Program-made: the position numbers and the translations under genes
Shown here: piece by piece, positions 17,131 to 24,343 of the stretch
How the letters are laid out: each line of letters begins with the position of its first letter
Numbering within the stretch: position 1 is the stretch's first letter
Assembly: GCA_964496495.1 (NCBI GenBank)
Contig: CAZBZU010000001.1
Span: 1-64,000, forward strand
DNA: 64,000 bases
Source of the DNA: JASBRS01 sp964496495
GTDB taxonomy: Bacteria > Deinococcota > Deinococci > Deinococcales > Trueperaceae
Direction of reading: 5' to 3'
Notes under the pieces: model-generated
Told to the model about the DNA's origin: nothing
The model's database searches: none
The model's input: only the letters and a program-made list of their open reading frames with translations

Positions 17131-17853
17131 ATGGCTTTTCTCGATGACAACATCCGGGGGCAGGTCAGCGACGCGCTGGCGGGCCTCCAGCACGACGTGC
17201 AGATGATCGTGTACAAGGGCGGGCAGGTCGTGGTGCCCGGGCAGGACGCTGCCGGTGAGCAGGAGGCCACGCTGCAGCTGCTGCGCGAGGTGGCCGATCT
17301 CAACGACCACGTCGAGGTGGTCGAGCGCTCCATCCCCGGCGACGAGGACGCGCAGGCGCTCGGTATCTCGCGGGCACCCACCACCCTCTTCCGCCGCAAG
17401 GGCACGACCCGCAGCAACATGCGCTTCGCCGGGATCCCCAGCGGCTACGAGTTCACCACGCTGCTCGAGGCGCTGCTGATGCTCGGCACCGACGAGCTCG
17501 AGCTCACGCCGACGCTGGAGACCGTCAAGGAGATCGACGACGACATCAGCCTGCAGACCTTCGTGACCCCGACGTGCCCCTACTGCCCCCGGGCCGTGCT
17601 GACCGCCTTCCGCTTCGCGCTCGTCAACGACCGCATCATCGCGGAAGGGGTGGAGGCCAACGAGTTCCCCGAGCTCTCGCAGCGCCACCGCATCTCGGGC
17701 GTGCCCGACACTATCATCACCGGCAGCAATGCCACCCGCGTGCTCGGCGCGCAGCCGGAGCATGCCTTCGCCGAGGCGGTGCGCCAGGTGGTGGCGCCGC
17801 CGGCCGGCCAGGCGGGCGAGGACGCGGCCGGCGCCGCTGGCGCCCAGGCCTGA
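17131..17853 (+). CDS. Two-domain thioredoxin-fold protein disulfide oxidoreductase (CPYC)
   Basis: The 240-residue protein is built of two thioredoxin-like units. The first (about residues 1-120) lacks a CxxC pair; the second has TPTCPYCPRA with the redox pair at Cys149 and Cys152 and a cis-Pro in SGVPDT near residue 190. This matches the PDO/glutaredoxin-like group, with the N-terminal site lost. A ribosome binding site (GAAGGGA) precedes the ATG, in contrast with many neighbours. A CsoR-type inverted repeat sits in the promoter and a terminator follows, so it is a regulated single-gene unit. The Ala/Gly tail after residue 215 is likely disordered. Confidence 0.85.
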   Translation: MAFLDDNIRGQVSDALAGLQHDVQMIVYKGGQVVVPGQDAAGEQEATLQLLREVADLNDHVEVVERSIPGDEDAQALGISRAPTTLFRRKGTTRSNMRFAGIPSGYEFTTLLEALLMLGTDELELTPTLETVKEIDDDISLQTFVTPTCPYCPRAVLTAFRFALVNDRIIAEGVEANEFPELSQRHRISGVPDTIITGSNATRVLGAQPEHAFAEAVRQVVAPPAGQAGEDAAGAAGAQA

Positions 17854-17877
17854 GCCGCTCCCACGAACGTCGCGATG

Positions 17878-17906
17878 CGCGCCCCGCCAGATGGCGGGGC
17901 GCGTTT
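17878..17906 (+). terminator. Intrinsic terminator after the CPYC oxidoreductase
   Basis: An 11-bp perfect stem (CGCGCCCCGCC / GGCGGGGCGCG) with loop AGAT is followed by TTTCT. Confidence 0.8.
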
Positions 17907-18220
17907 CTGGCGGCGGCATCCGGCCGGCGCCTCCGGAAGGCGCGGGAGTTGCCTGACGTGTGACTCGGGTGGGCGCCCGGTGCGCTCGGCGGCGGAGGAG
18001 ATGTGCCGGAACCTTGGGGGGCGATTCCGGCACCCCTCGACGGTAGCCGGCGGCTCCGGCGCCGGGAAGGGCGAATTCTCGCATTGCGGGAGACTGCATC
18101 GGCGCGGCCAAGTCGTGATCACGCGGGGTGATCTTCTACGCTTCGCCGGGCCAGCCGCCGGCCGGCGCCCCGCGTGAGCTGGAGGTCTGGCGGCCCGCGA
18201 GAAACGACCGAGCGCTGCGG
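17907..18220. other. Intergenic region without recognisable genes
   Basis: About 310 nt lie between the terminator and the convergent acetyltransferase gene. I see no convincing ORF, RNA gene, promoter or repeat. The base composition looks a little less GC-rich than the neighbouring genes. Confidence 0.4.
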
Positions 18221-18706
18221 TCAGGCGTTGCCAGCCTCCCCTCGGCTGGTGTCGACCTCGATGTCGAAGTGCATGACGTTCTGCCGTCTACCGAGCTTGG
18301 AGTAGAGGGCAATCGCCGGCCCATCCTCGGGGGCGGTGTTCGCCTGCACGAAGATGAGGTCCGCTCCGCGAGATCGGGCAACTACCTTGAGCCTCTCGAT
18401 CATCGCCGTCGCGACCCCCTGCCGCCGGCAGGCCTCCGCCACAGCCAGATCGTAGATGTAGATCTCGCTTCGTTCCCGTTCGAACTTCTTCAGCTCGTAG
18501 GCAGCAAGCCCACCGATGACAGCGCCTTCCTTGCGAGCTGCGAGGCAGATGAAGGAATCGCTCGCGAGAAGCCCATGGAGATACGCGCTTCCGGGCCGCC
18601 GGTCGACGTACGTCGCCGCGTCGCCGAACGCCGCGCCGAAGACGTCGAGCACCCGCTCGAGGATCGCGGCGTGATGGGCTTGCAGCTGGACGACCTCGAA
18701 GGACAT
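18221..18706 (-). CDS. GNAT acetyltransferase of the AAC(3)-I aminoglycoside type
   Basis: The 161-residue protein closely resembles gentamicin acetyltransferases of the AAC(3)-I group: an N-terminal helix pair, FICLAARKEGAVIGGLAAYELKKF, then RSEIYIYDLAVAEACRRQGVATAMI with the acetyl-CoA loop RRQGVA, VQANTAPEDGPAIALYSKLG and the C-terminal VMHFDI. The family acetylates the 3-amino group of 2-deoxystreptamine aminoglycosides. The gene has a leaderless start (TATGCT 6 nt before ATG 18706) like local genes, so it is adapted to this host. It could act on another amine; resistance activity is inferred, not shown. Confidence 0.8.
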   Translation of the reverse strand: MSFEVVQLQAHHAAILERVLDVFGAAFGDAATYVDRRPGSAYLHGLLASDSFICLAARKEGAVIGGLAAYELKKFERERSEIYIYDLAVAEACRRQGVATAMIERLKVVARSRGADLIFVQANTAPEDGPAIALYSKLGRRQNVMHFDIEVDTSRGEAGNA

Positions 18707-18712
18707 GCGTGC

Positions 18713-18718
18713 AGCATA
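18713..18718 (-). promoter_or_regulatory. Leaderless -10 box (TATGCT) for the acetyltransferase
   Basis: TATGCT lies 6 nt upstream of the ATG at 18706. Confidence 0.6.
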
Positions 18719-18780
18719 CGAGTCGGGCCGAGCGAGGGGCGTCAGGCGGCGCGTCGGCCTGGGGCCGATCCTTGCATCTG

Positions 18781-18872
18781 TGGCGGAGAGGGCGGGATTC
18801 GAACCCGCGAGGCAGGGATTCCCACCTACACGCTTTCCAGGCGTGCTCCTTCAACCACTCGGACACCTCTCC
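18781..18872 (-). tRNA. tRNA-Ser (anticodon GGA)
   Basis: A type II tRNA with acceptor stem GGAGAGG/CCTCTCC, anticodon stem CACGC/GCGTG around loop CTGGAAA (anticodon GGA, reading UCC/UCU), a long variable arm, T-arm GGGTTCGAATCCC and an encoded GCCA 3' end. The length with CCA is 92 nt. It stands alone between the acetyltransferase and bacilliredoxin genes. Confidence 0.97.
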
Positions 18873-18988
18873 GTCCCGTCAGCGGCATCAGCGAGTCTAG
18901 CAGGCGCCTCACAGAGGGTCAACGCGGCGCGCAGCGGATCACGGGGCCCAGCTCGCCGCCAACGTGGGCGAGGGTGCGCAACATGACA

Positions 18989-19016
18989 TCGACGGGGCGC
19001 CGCCGCGCACTACAAT
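18989..19016 (+). promoter_or_regulatory. Candidate promoter for the bacilliredoxin-like gene
   Basis: TCGACG (18989-18994), a 16-nt spacer and TACAAT (19011-19016) lie upstream of a Shine-Dalgarno site AGGAGGAG and ATG 19040. This is a leadered promoter, unlike the leaderless ones nearby. Confidence 0.5.
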
Positions 19017-19039
19017 CACGGTGCGCAGGAGGAGCGAGC

Positions 19040-19693
19040 ATGCTGAACGACCGCGTTGTCCTACTATCCACATCCGAGGCCGTCGAGGAGTTCCTCGGCC
19101 GGTTCCCGTCGAGCGCGATCTTCAAGGCGGGGACGTGCCACAAGACGATGCAAGGCTTCGGCTTCCTGGAAGACGAGCTGAGCAAGCGCGAGGACCTCAT
19201 GTGCGGCGTCATCCGCGTGGTGGAGTCTCGCCCGGCGAGCAACCTGGTGGCCGAGAAGACCGGCATCCGGCACGAGTCGCCGCAGGTGATCCTGTTCCAC
19301 GATGGGTCGCCGGTCTTCGAGGCCAACAACTGGGGCATCACTCCGGAGGCGCTCGCTCAGGGCTTCGCCCTGCTGCCGCCAGGAAGCCCGCTGGCGCCCG
19401 ACACGACCGCCGCCAGCAGCGACCTGAAGCCGTACATGGACGTCCTGGAGCAGTACCTCACGGGCACCATCGACGAGTGGCAGTTCGAGTCGATGTACAC
19501 CCAGATCTTCCGAGACGATCACGCCCTACGCACGCGTTCTGAGGTGGAGGTGCTCAACAGCATCTTCGGCGATGTCGACCAGCACGCCACCATGCACCTG
19601 ATGATGGCCGGCCAGGCCGATACCAGCCAGCTCCGCGCCCGCGCCCAGGTGGCCTACGATCAGCTCAAGGGGATGGCCCAGGCGACCGCCTGA
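19040..19693 (+). CDS. YtxJ/bacilliredoxin-like protein with C-terminal immunity-like domain
   Basis: Residues 1-115 are a YtxJ-type (monothiol bacilliredoxin) thioredoxin fold: IFKAGTCHKT with the single redox Cys33, VVESRPASNLVAEKTGIRHESPQVILFHDGSPVF with the cis-Pro, and NNWGIT. Such proteins reduce mixed disulfides of bacillithiol, the thiol used in Firmicutes and Deinococcota. Residues about 129-212 form an extra helical domain (YMDVLEQYLTGTIDEWQFES.. IFGDVDQ) that looks like the colicin-D-immunity-like family (PF09204); that link is by eye only. Standard YtxJ proteins are about 110 residues, so this is roughly double. A strong ribosome binding site supports the ATG. Confidence 0.8.
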   Translation: MLNDRVVLLSTSEAVEEFLGRFPSSAIFKAGTCHKTMQGFGFLEDELSKREDLMCGVIRVVESRPASNLVAEKTGIRHESPQVILFHDGSPVFEANNWGITPEALAQGFALLPPGSPLAPDTTAASSDLKPYMDVLEQYLTGTIDEWQFESMYTQIFRDDHALRTRSEVEVLNSIFGDVDQHATMHLMMAGQADTSQLRARAQVAYDQLKGMAQATA

Positions 19694-19736
19694 GGTCACC
19701 GACCGGCCGGTTGGGCCCTCGGCCTCGAGGGGTAGG

Positions 19737-20630
19737 TCAGCTGTGGCGCCGCGCCGCGGCGTCCTCCGCCCCGTGTCGGGGCACCCCCCCAGGGGCCGGT
19801 CGCAGGCCCGGAAGCTCACCGGCCAACGCTTGGAGGTAGTGGCGTCGACCGCGTTCGACAGCGTCCTTGGCGCCCTGCCAGATGGTGCCGCCCGGGAAGG
19901 CCCCGTGGATGCGGTCGAACGCGAGCGGCTCGACCGCCGCGGCGACCGCCTCCACCTCCCACGCCGGCAGCGGCAGGTAGCTGGGGTAGGAGTACATGAA
20001 GCCCACCACGCTGCGGTCGGGGACGACCTGAAGGATGTCGCCGGAGAGCAGCGCACCGGCGCCCCCGGCACCGCCCGGCCAGTGAAGGACCGTTCCACCG
20101 GGGAAGTGGCCGCCGGCCCGGACCAGCTGCAAGCCGCCGGGCAGGCTCGTCACGGCTCCTTGCCAGTGCTGCAGCCTCGGGTGGGCGTCGACCACCCAGG
20201 CGCGGTCGGCCCGGTGAAGGATCACGGGCGCGTCGAACGCCTCGGCCCACAGGCGGTGGGCGCTGTAGTAGTGAGGGTGGCTGATGGCGATGGCCGCGAC
20301 GCCCCCGAGCGAGCGCACGGCCTCGATGGTGGCCCGGTCGCATAGCGTGAGGCAGTCCCACAGGACGTTGCCCTCCGCCGTCTGCACCAGGAGCGCGCGC
20401 TGGCCGATGGCCAGGCGCGGCTCGCTGCGGATGGCGTAGAGGCCGGGCTCGAGCCGCTCGATGCGGTTGCTGTGGTCGGTCGTCAGGTCGGCCGGTCCGA
20501 GCCAACGCTGCCCGGCCTCCGGCACGTACTGGCGCACGTCCTGGCAGACGGGGCAGGCGACCGGCGGCGCCGCCGACGGTGGGAACAGCGTGCCGCAAGC
20601 GGCGCACGCGAAGGCGGTGGCGACGGTCAC
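19737..20630 (-). CDS. Metallo-beta-lactamase-fold hydrolase with N-terminal zinc ribbon
   Basis: The 297-residue protein starts with a CAAC...CPVC zinc-ribbon-like segment (residues about 8-30) and continues as an MBL-fold domain: ALLVQTAEGNVLWDCLTLCD, ISHPHYYSAH (the HxHxxxH metal motif in slightly altered form), HRADRAWV, GGHFPGGTVLHWPG, LLSGDILQVVPD and DRIHGAFPG. The GTG at 20630 overlaps the queA-like stop as GTGA and has GGGAGG upstream. The substrate is unknown. It is the last gene of a four-gene unit. Confidence 0.8.
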   Translation of the reverse strand: MTVATAFACAACGTLFPPSAAPPVACPVCQDVRQYVPEAGQRWLGPADLTTDHSNRIERLEPGLYAIRSEPRLAIGQRALLVQTAEGNVLWDCLTLCDRATIEAVRSLGGVAAIAISHPHYYSAHRLWAEAFDAPVILHRADRAWVVDAHPRLQHWQGAVTSLPGGLQLVRAGGHFPGGTVLHWPGGAGGAGALLSGDILQVVPDRSVVGFMYSYPSYLPLPAWEVEAVAAAVEPLAFDRIHGAFPGGTIWQGAKDAVERGRRHYLQALAGELPGLRPAPGGVPRHGAEDAAARRHS

Positions 20631-21799
20631 GGCAGCCTCCCGGAATGTGGCATGGCAACCTCCTGACCGCCATCGTGCCGCACTCTGGGCGCCGCTGTCG
20701 CCTGCGGCTCCCACAGCAGCAGGTGACTGTCTCCGAACTCGTGCCACAGGTAGCCGCCGGCGACGGCGGCGGCGTACGCCTCGCGCACCATCTCCTGGCC
20801 CGCCAGCCCGAGCAGCAGCGCCAGGTGACTGCTCGCGGGCTCGTGCAGCCCGGTGATGAGGCCGTCGACGGTGCCGCGTACGTCGCCCGCACGCACGAAG
20901 CGGCGGCTGAACCCGCGCATCGCCTCGACCTCGCCGTTCTCGGCGGCGGTCTCCAGCGCCCGCACCACGGTCGTGCCCACCGCCACCACGCGGCTGCCGC
21001 GCCTGCGTGCCGAGCGCACCGCGGCGGCGGTGGCCGCCGGCACCGCGAAGGGTTCAGGGTAGAGCACCTTCTCGTCGGCGTCCGCGCCGCCGGGCAGCTC
21101 GAGGCTGCTCACGCCGGCGTGCAGCGTGAGGGTCGCCACCCGAACGCCGCGCCGTCTCAACGCCGCCAGCAGCTCCGGCGTGAAGGGGCGCGCGGCGGAT
21201 GGCATCTCGGCGCTGCCCGCGACCCGGGCGAACACCGTCTGATAGGCGTCGAGCGGCTGCGGCTCCGCCAGGTAGGCGTAGCGAATGGGCTCCCCGTCGA
21301 GAGCCATCACGGGCTCGAGCGGCGCGTCCGGCATCACGAACCACAGGCGTGGCAGGCCGGGATACGGCGCCACGAAGGTGACCCCGAGCTGGCCGAGCCG
21401 GCCCACCCGCGCCCGTTCCCCCGCTGGCAGCGGCCGCGGGCCGGGTAGGGGCCCCGGCTGCGTGGCGCTGGGGCGCGGCTCGGCCAGCCACAGGCGCTCG
21501 CCGTAGCGGGTCGAGAGGTTGAGGCGGAAGCGCTCGCCACCAAGGTCGCTGCCGCTTCCCGCGGGCGCTTCGGCGCGCCTGGCCGGCAGGCTGGCGGCGA
21601 GGGTGGCGCTGTCGTTCACCACCAGCAGGTCGCCTGGCTCCAGCAAGGAGGGGAGCTCTCGGAAGGTGTGGTGCCGGTGCCCGCGGGGCGTCGACAGCAG
21701 CAGGCGGACGCCGTCGCGCCTGGTGCCGCGCTGCTCGGGGGGGCGCGTGGCGTCCAGCCCGGAAGGGCGCTCGAAGCGCAGCGCGGCGCCTGCCGTCAC
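20627..21799 (-). CDS. queA: QueA-like S-adenosylmethionine:tRNA ribosyltransferase-isomerase
   Basis: The 390-residue protein aligns by motif to QueA, which transfers the ribosyl part of SAM to preQ1 in tRNA to give epoxyqueuosine: LLEPGDLLVVNDSATLAASLPARR, YPEPFAV, VVAVGTTVVRALETAA, DGLITGLHEPASSHLALLLGLAG and AYAAAVAGGYLWHEFGDSHLLL. The usual AAPTAGLHFT block reads EMPSAARPFTPELL, a divergence seen in QueA paralogues, so a changed substrate is possible. The start overlaps the SDR stop as ATGA. No other queuosine gene is in the window. Confidence 0.85.
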   Translation of the reverse strand: MTAGAALRFERPSGLDATRPPEQRGTRRDGVRLLLSTPRGHRHHTFRELPSLLEPGDLLVVNDSATLAASLPARRAEAPAGSGSDLGGERFRLNLSTRYGERLWLAEPRPSATQPGPLPGPRPLPAGERARVGRLGQLGVTFVAPYPGLPRLWFVMPDAPLEPVMALDGEPIRYAYLAEPQPLDAYQTVFARVAGSAEMPSAARPFTPELLAALRRRGVRVATLTLHAGVSSLELPGGADADEKVLYPEPFAVPAATAAAVRSARRRGSRVVAVGTTVVRALETAAENGEVEAMRGFSRRFVRAGDVRGTVDGLITGLHEPASSHLALLLGLAGQEMVREAYAAAVAGGYLWHEFGDSHLLLWEPQATAAPRVRHDGGQEVAMPHSGRLP

Positions 21800-22548
21800 G
21801 ACGTGCCTTCGGGAGCGAGCGTCCAGGCGTCCGCCTGCGCCTGGAAGCGGCGCCCGCTCACGGCGGCGCGCGGCTGCGTCAGCAGCCAGGCGAAGAACGG
21901 CAGCGTCACGCCCGGCACCGGCCGGTCGCTGATGTCCTCGCCGGGGAAGGCGCGCCGGTGCATGTCGGTGCGCATGTCACCGGGGTCGACGCTGACCACC
22001 GCGACGCCGTCTTGCTCGGCTGCCAGCGTGCGCGCCATCAGCTCGAGAGCGGCCTTGCTGGCGCCGTACACGCCCCAGCCCGGGTAGCCACCCTGGGCGG
22101 CGTCGGAGGTCACCGCCACCAGCAGGCCCGCGGCGCGCTCGAGCGCCGGCAGCACGGCCCGCGCCAGCGCGAGCTGCGCCACGACGTTGGTTTCCATGAC
22201 CGCTCGCAGCGCCTCCAGGGGTACCTCGGCGAGGCGCGGCAGCGGGCTGGGACCGAGCGACGACGCGTTCAGGACCGCCAGGTCGAGGCGGTCTCCGGCG
22301 GCGTCCGCCAGCGCCTGCCGGTGAGCCGGGTCCGCCACGTCGCCGGCCAGCGCTCGCACGGCCGTGGCACCCTGCAGCTCGGAAGTTGCCGCCTCCAACG
22401 CCTCGCTGGCTCGCGCCGTGACCACCAGGTCGTAGCCGGCGGTGGCCAGGAAGCCGGCGAGCGTGCGGCCGAGCCCGCGGCTGGCACCGGTGATCAGTGC
22501 CACGGGGCGCGAGCGCGCGCCGCGGGTCGACATCGCAGCCGGGCTCAC
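21796..22548 (-). CDS. SDR-family oxidoreductase
   Basis: The 250-residue short-chain dehydrogenase has the cofactor motif TGASRGLGR, NASS in place of NNAG, a Ser in VAVTSDA, and the catalytic YGASK. SVDPGDMRTDM matches the region after the active site. The GTG at 22548 overlaps the upstream small ORF as GTGA; ATG 22533 is an alternative. The C-terminal FFAWLLTQPRAAVSGRRF is typical of NAD(P)-dependent SDRs. Substrate unknown. Confidence 0.85.
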   Translation of the reverse strand: MSPAAMSTRGARSRPVALITGASRGLGRTLAGFLATAGYDLVVTARASEALEAATSELQGATAVRALAGDVADPAHRQALADAAGDRLDLAVLNASSLGPSPLPRLAEVPLEALRAVMETNVVAQLALARAVLPALERAAGLLVAVTSDAAQGGYPGWGVYGASKAALELMARTLAAEQDGVAVVSVDPGDMRTDMHRRAFPGEDISDRPVPGVTLPFFAWLLTQPRAAVSGRRFQAQADAWTLAPEGTS

Positions 22549-22688
22549 GAGCGTCCCGCGCGCTCGGGGCGCCGTCGCCGGCTCTCCCGCGCGGCGCGCA
22601 GCAGTCGCGCCTGCTCGCCGCGCCGCAGGCGGTCGGCCATCAGGTAGCGGATGAGTACCTCGGTGACCTGCGAGTGTTCCAGTGGCAT
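22545..22688 (-). CDS. Small basic protein heading the SDR-queA-MBL unit
   Basis: This 47-residue ORF has a strong ribosome binding site (GGAGGTGGAG) placed correctly before ATG 22688 and ends in a GTGA overlap with the SDR gene, both signs of a real gene. The C-terminal half is highly Arg-rich (RLRRGEQARLLRAARES). I recognise no family. Confidence 0.55.
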   Translation of the reverse strand: MPLEHSQVTEVLIRYLMADRLRRGEQARLLRAARESRRRRPERAGRS

Positions 22689-22861
22689 GGCTCCACCTCC
22701 GGCCGGAAGTATCGTGGACGCGTGCCTTGCCGCGCATCGTCCGTTCGCCCGATCCTCAGCTGCGACCAAGGTCGTAGCCGCGCCCCGGCGCCCGCTTGCG
22801 GGCGCCTTGGGAGCCGCAGAGCGCCGGCCGGGTGCGGCAGCCCGCGAGGGGAGGGGTGAGC

Positions 22862-23728
22862 ATGGGTCGCCTGGATGGGCGGGTTGCCGTCGTCACCGGG
22901 AGCACGCGCGGCTTCGGGCTGGCCGTCGCCACTGCCTTCGTGCGCGAGGGCGCGCGCGTGGTGGTGAGCTCCCGTTCCGCCGAGGCGGTCGACGCCGTGG
23001 TGTCGACGCTGGGCCCCGACCTGGTCGAGGGCGTGGTGGCCGACGTGCGCCGGCAGGCGGACCACGAGGCGCTGCTGGCGGCGGCGCTGGAGCGCTTCGG
23101 GCGCCTCGACGCGTGGGTCAACAACGCCGGCGTGTCCGGGACCTACGGTCCCACGCCGGCGCTGGCAGAGGACGACTTCCTGAGCGTGCTGGACATCAAC
23201 GTCCGCGGCGTCTACCTCGGCTCCACGGTGGCGTCGCGCTACTTCCTGTCGCAGCGGGCGGGCAAGCTCATCAACGTCCTCGGCCGCGGCGACCGTCGCC
23301 CCGTGCCGTACCAGAACGCCTATGCCTCGTCCAAGGCCTGGGTCCGGGCCTTCACCCTGGCGCTGGCGAAGGAGACGGAGGGCCGGGGCATGGGCGTGTT
23401 CGCCTTCAATCCCGGCCTCATGCTCACCGACCTGGTTCAGCAGGTGCGTGCCGTCAAGGGGTACGAGCGGCGGCTGCGCCCGTTCATCACCGTGCTGCGG
23501 TTGTGGGGGGAGCGGCCCGCCGTGCCTGCCGCCAGGCTGGTCGAGCTGGCGTCGCCCGCCAGCGACGGCCAGACCGGACGGGTGATCAGCATGCTTTCGC
23601 CCGGCCGCATGCTGGCCGGCGTGCTGCGCGAGCTCAGCCGGCGCATCGGCCGGCGGCCGGCGCCGGCGATCGAGCTTCACGTGACCACGGCCGAGCCGGT
23701 GGTGCCGATGGACTCGGCCCCGCGCTGA
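22862..23728 (+). CDS. SDR-family oxidoreductase
   Basis: The 288-residue protein has the Rossmann motif TGSTRGFGLAVA, NNAGVSG, and the catalytic YASSK block, followed by FNPGLMLTDL. After about residue 200 it carries a longer C-terminal part (LVELASPASDGQTGRVISML) than a minimal SDR, as in glucose/ribitol-type members. A Shine-Dalgarno run (GAGGGGAGGGG) lies before ATG 22862. It is divergent from the queA unit. Substrate unknown. Confidence 0.85.
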   Translation: MGRLDGRVAVVTGSTRGFGLAVATAFVREGARVVVSSRSAEAVDAVVSTLGPDLVEGVVADVRRQADHEALLAAALERFGRLDAWVNNAGVSGTYGPTPALAEDDFLSVLDINVRGVYLGSTVASRYFLSQRAGKLINVLGRGDRRPVPYQNAYASSKAWVRAFTLALAKETEGRGMGVFAFNPGLMLTDLVQQVRAVKGYERRLRPFITVLRLWGERPAVPAARLVELASPASDGQTGRVISMLSPGRMLAGVLRELSRRIGRRPAPAIELHVTTAEPVVPMDSAPR

Positions 23729-23740
23729 GCCAGCCGCTCG

Positions 23741-24343
23741 CTAGAGACCGCGCTCCTTCGCGATGAGCACCGCCTGGACCCGTCCGGGCACGTGCAGCTT
23801 GGCGAAGATGTGCCCGGCATGCGTCTTCACGGTCTTCTCGCTGATGCCCAGGGCGCTGGCGATGCGCTTGTTGCTCAGACCCTGTGCCATGCGCCGCAGC
23901 ACCTCGCGCTCGCGCGTCGTGAGATCCGAGAGGGGATCCGCTTCGGGGCTGGCGAGCAGCCTGACGGCTCGGGGATCGAGCGGCATCTCGCCCCGGTCGG
24001 CGGCCCGGAGCTTGTCGAGCAGGGCGGCGGGCCCGTCGTGCTTGAGCAAGTAGCCTGACGCGCCCAGCCGCATCGCCCGCCGCACCTTGCCTTCGTCGAG
24101 GAAGCTCGTCAGCACCAACACCCGCGTCTGGCGCGCGAGCTCGGAGATGAGGGTGAGGCCGCTCCCGTCGGGCAACTCGAGATCGAGCAGGACCAGCTGC
24201 GGCCGCGTCTCGGCGGCACGGCGGCGTGCTTCGGCCAGCGACCCGGCCTCGCCGACGACCTCGAAGTCCTCCTGCAACTCCAGGAAGGCACGTAGCCCGG
24301 CTCGCACCACCGGGTGGTCGTCGACGATCAGGATGCGGGCCAC
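23741..24343 (-). CDS. NarL/FixJ-type response regulator
   Basis: The 200-residue protein has a receiver domain (ARILIVDDHPVVRAGLR, phospho-acceptor Asp in LVLLDLELPDGSG, switch residues in VLVLTSF and Lys in YLLKHDG) and a LuxR-type HTH (LTTREREVLRRMAQGLSNKRIASALGISEKTVKTHAGHIFAKLHV). The GTG start lies inside the 3' end of the kinase gene after GGAGGTGCC, so the two are co-translated. It is the cognate partner of the adjacent histidine kinase. Confidence 0.93.
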   Translation of the reverse strand: MARILIVDDHPVVRAGLRAFLELQEDFEVVGEAGSLAEARRRAAETRPQLVLLDLELPDGSGLTLISELARQTRVLVLTSFLDEGKVRRAMRLGASGYLLKHDGPAALLDKLRAADRGEMPLDPRAVRLLASPEADPLSDLTTREREVLRRMAQGLSNKRIASALGISEKTVKTHAGHIFAKLHVPGRVQAVLIAKERGL

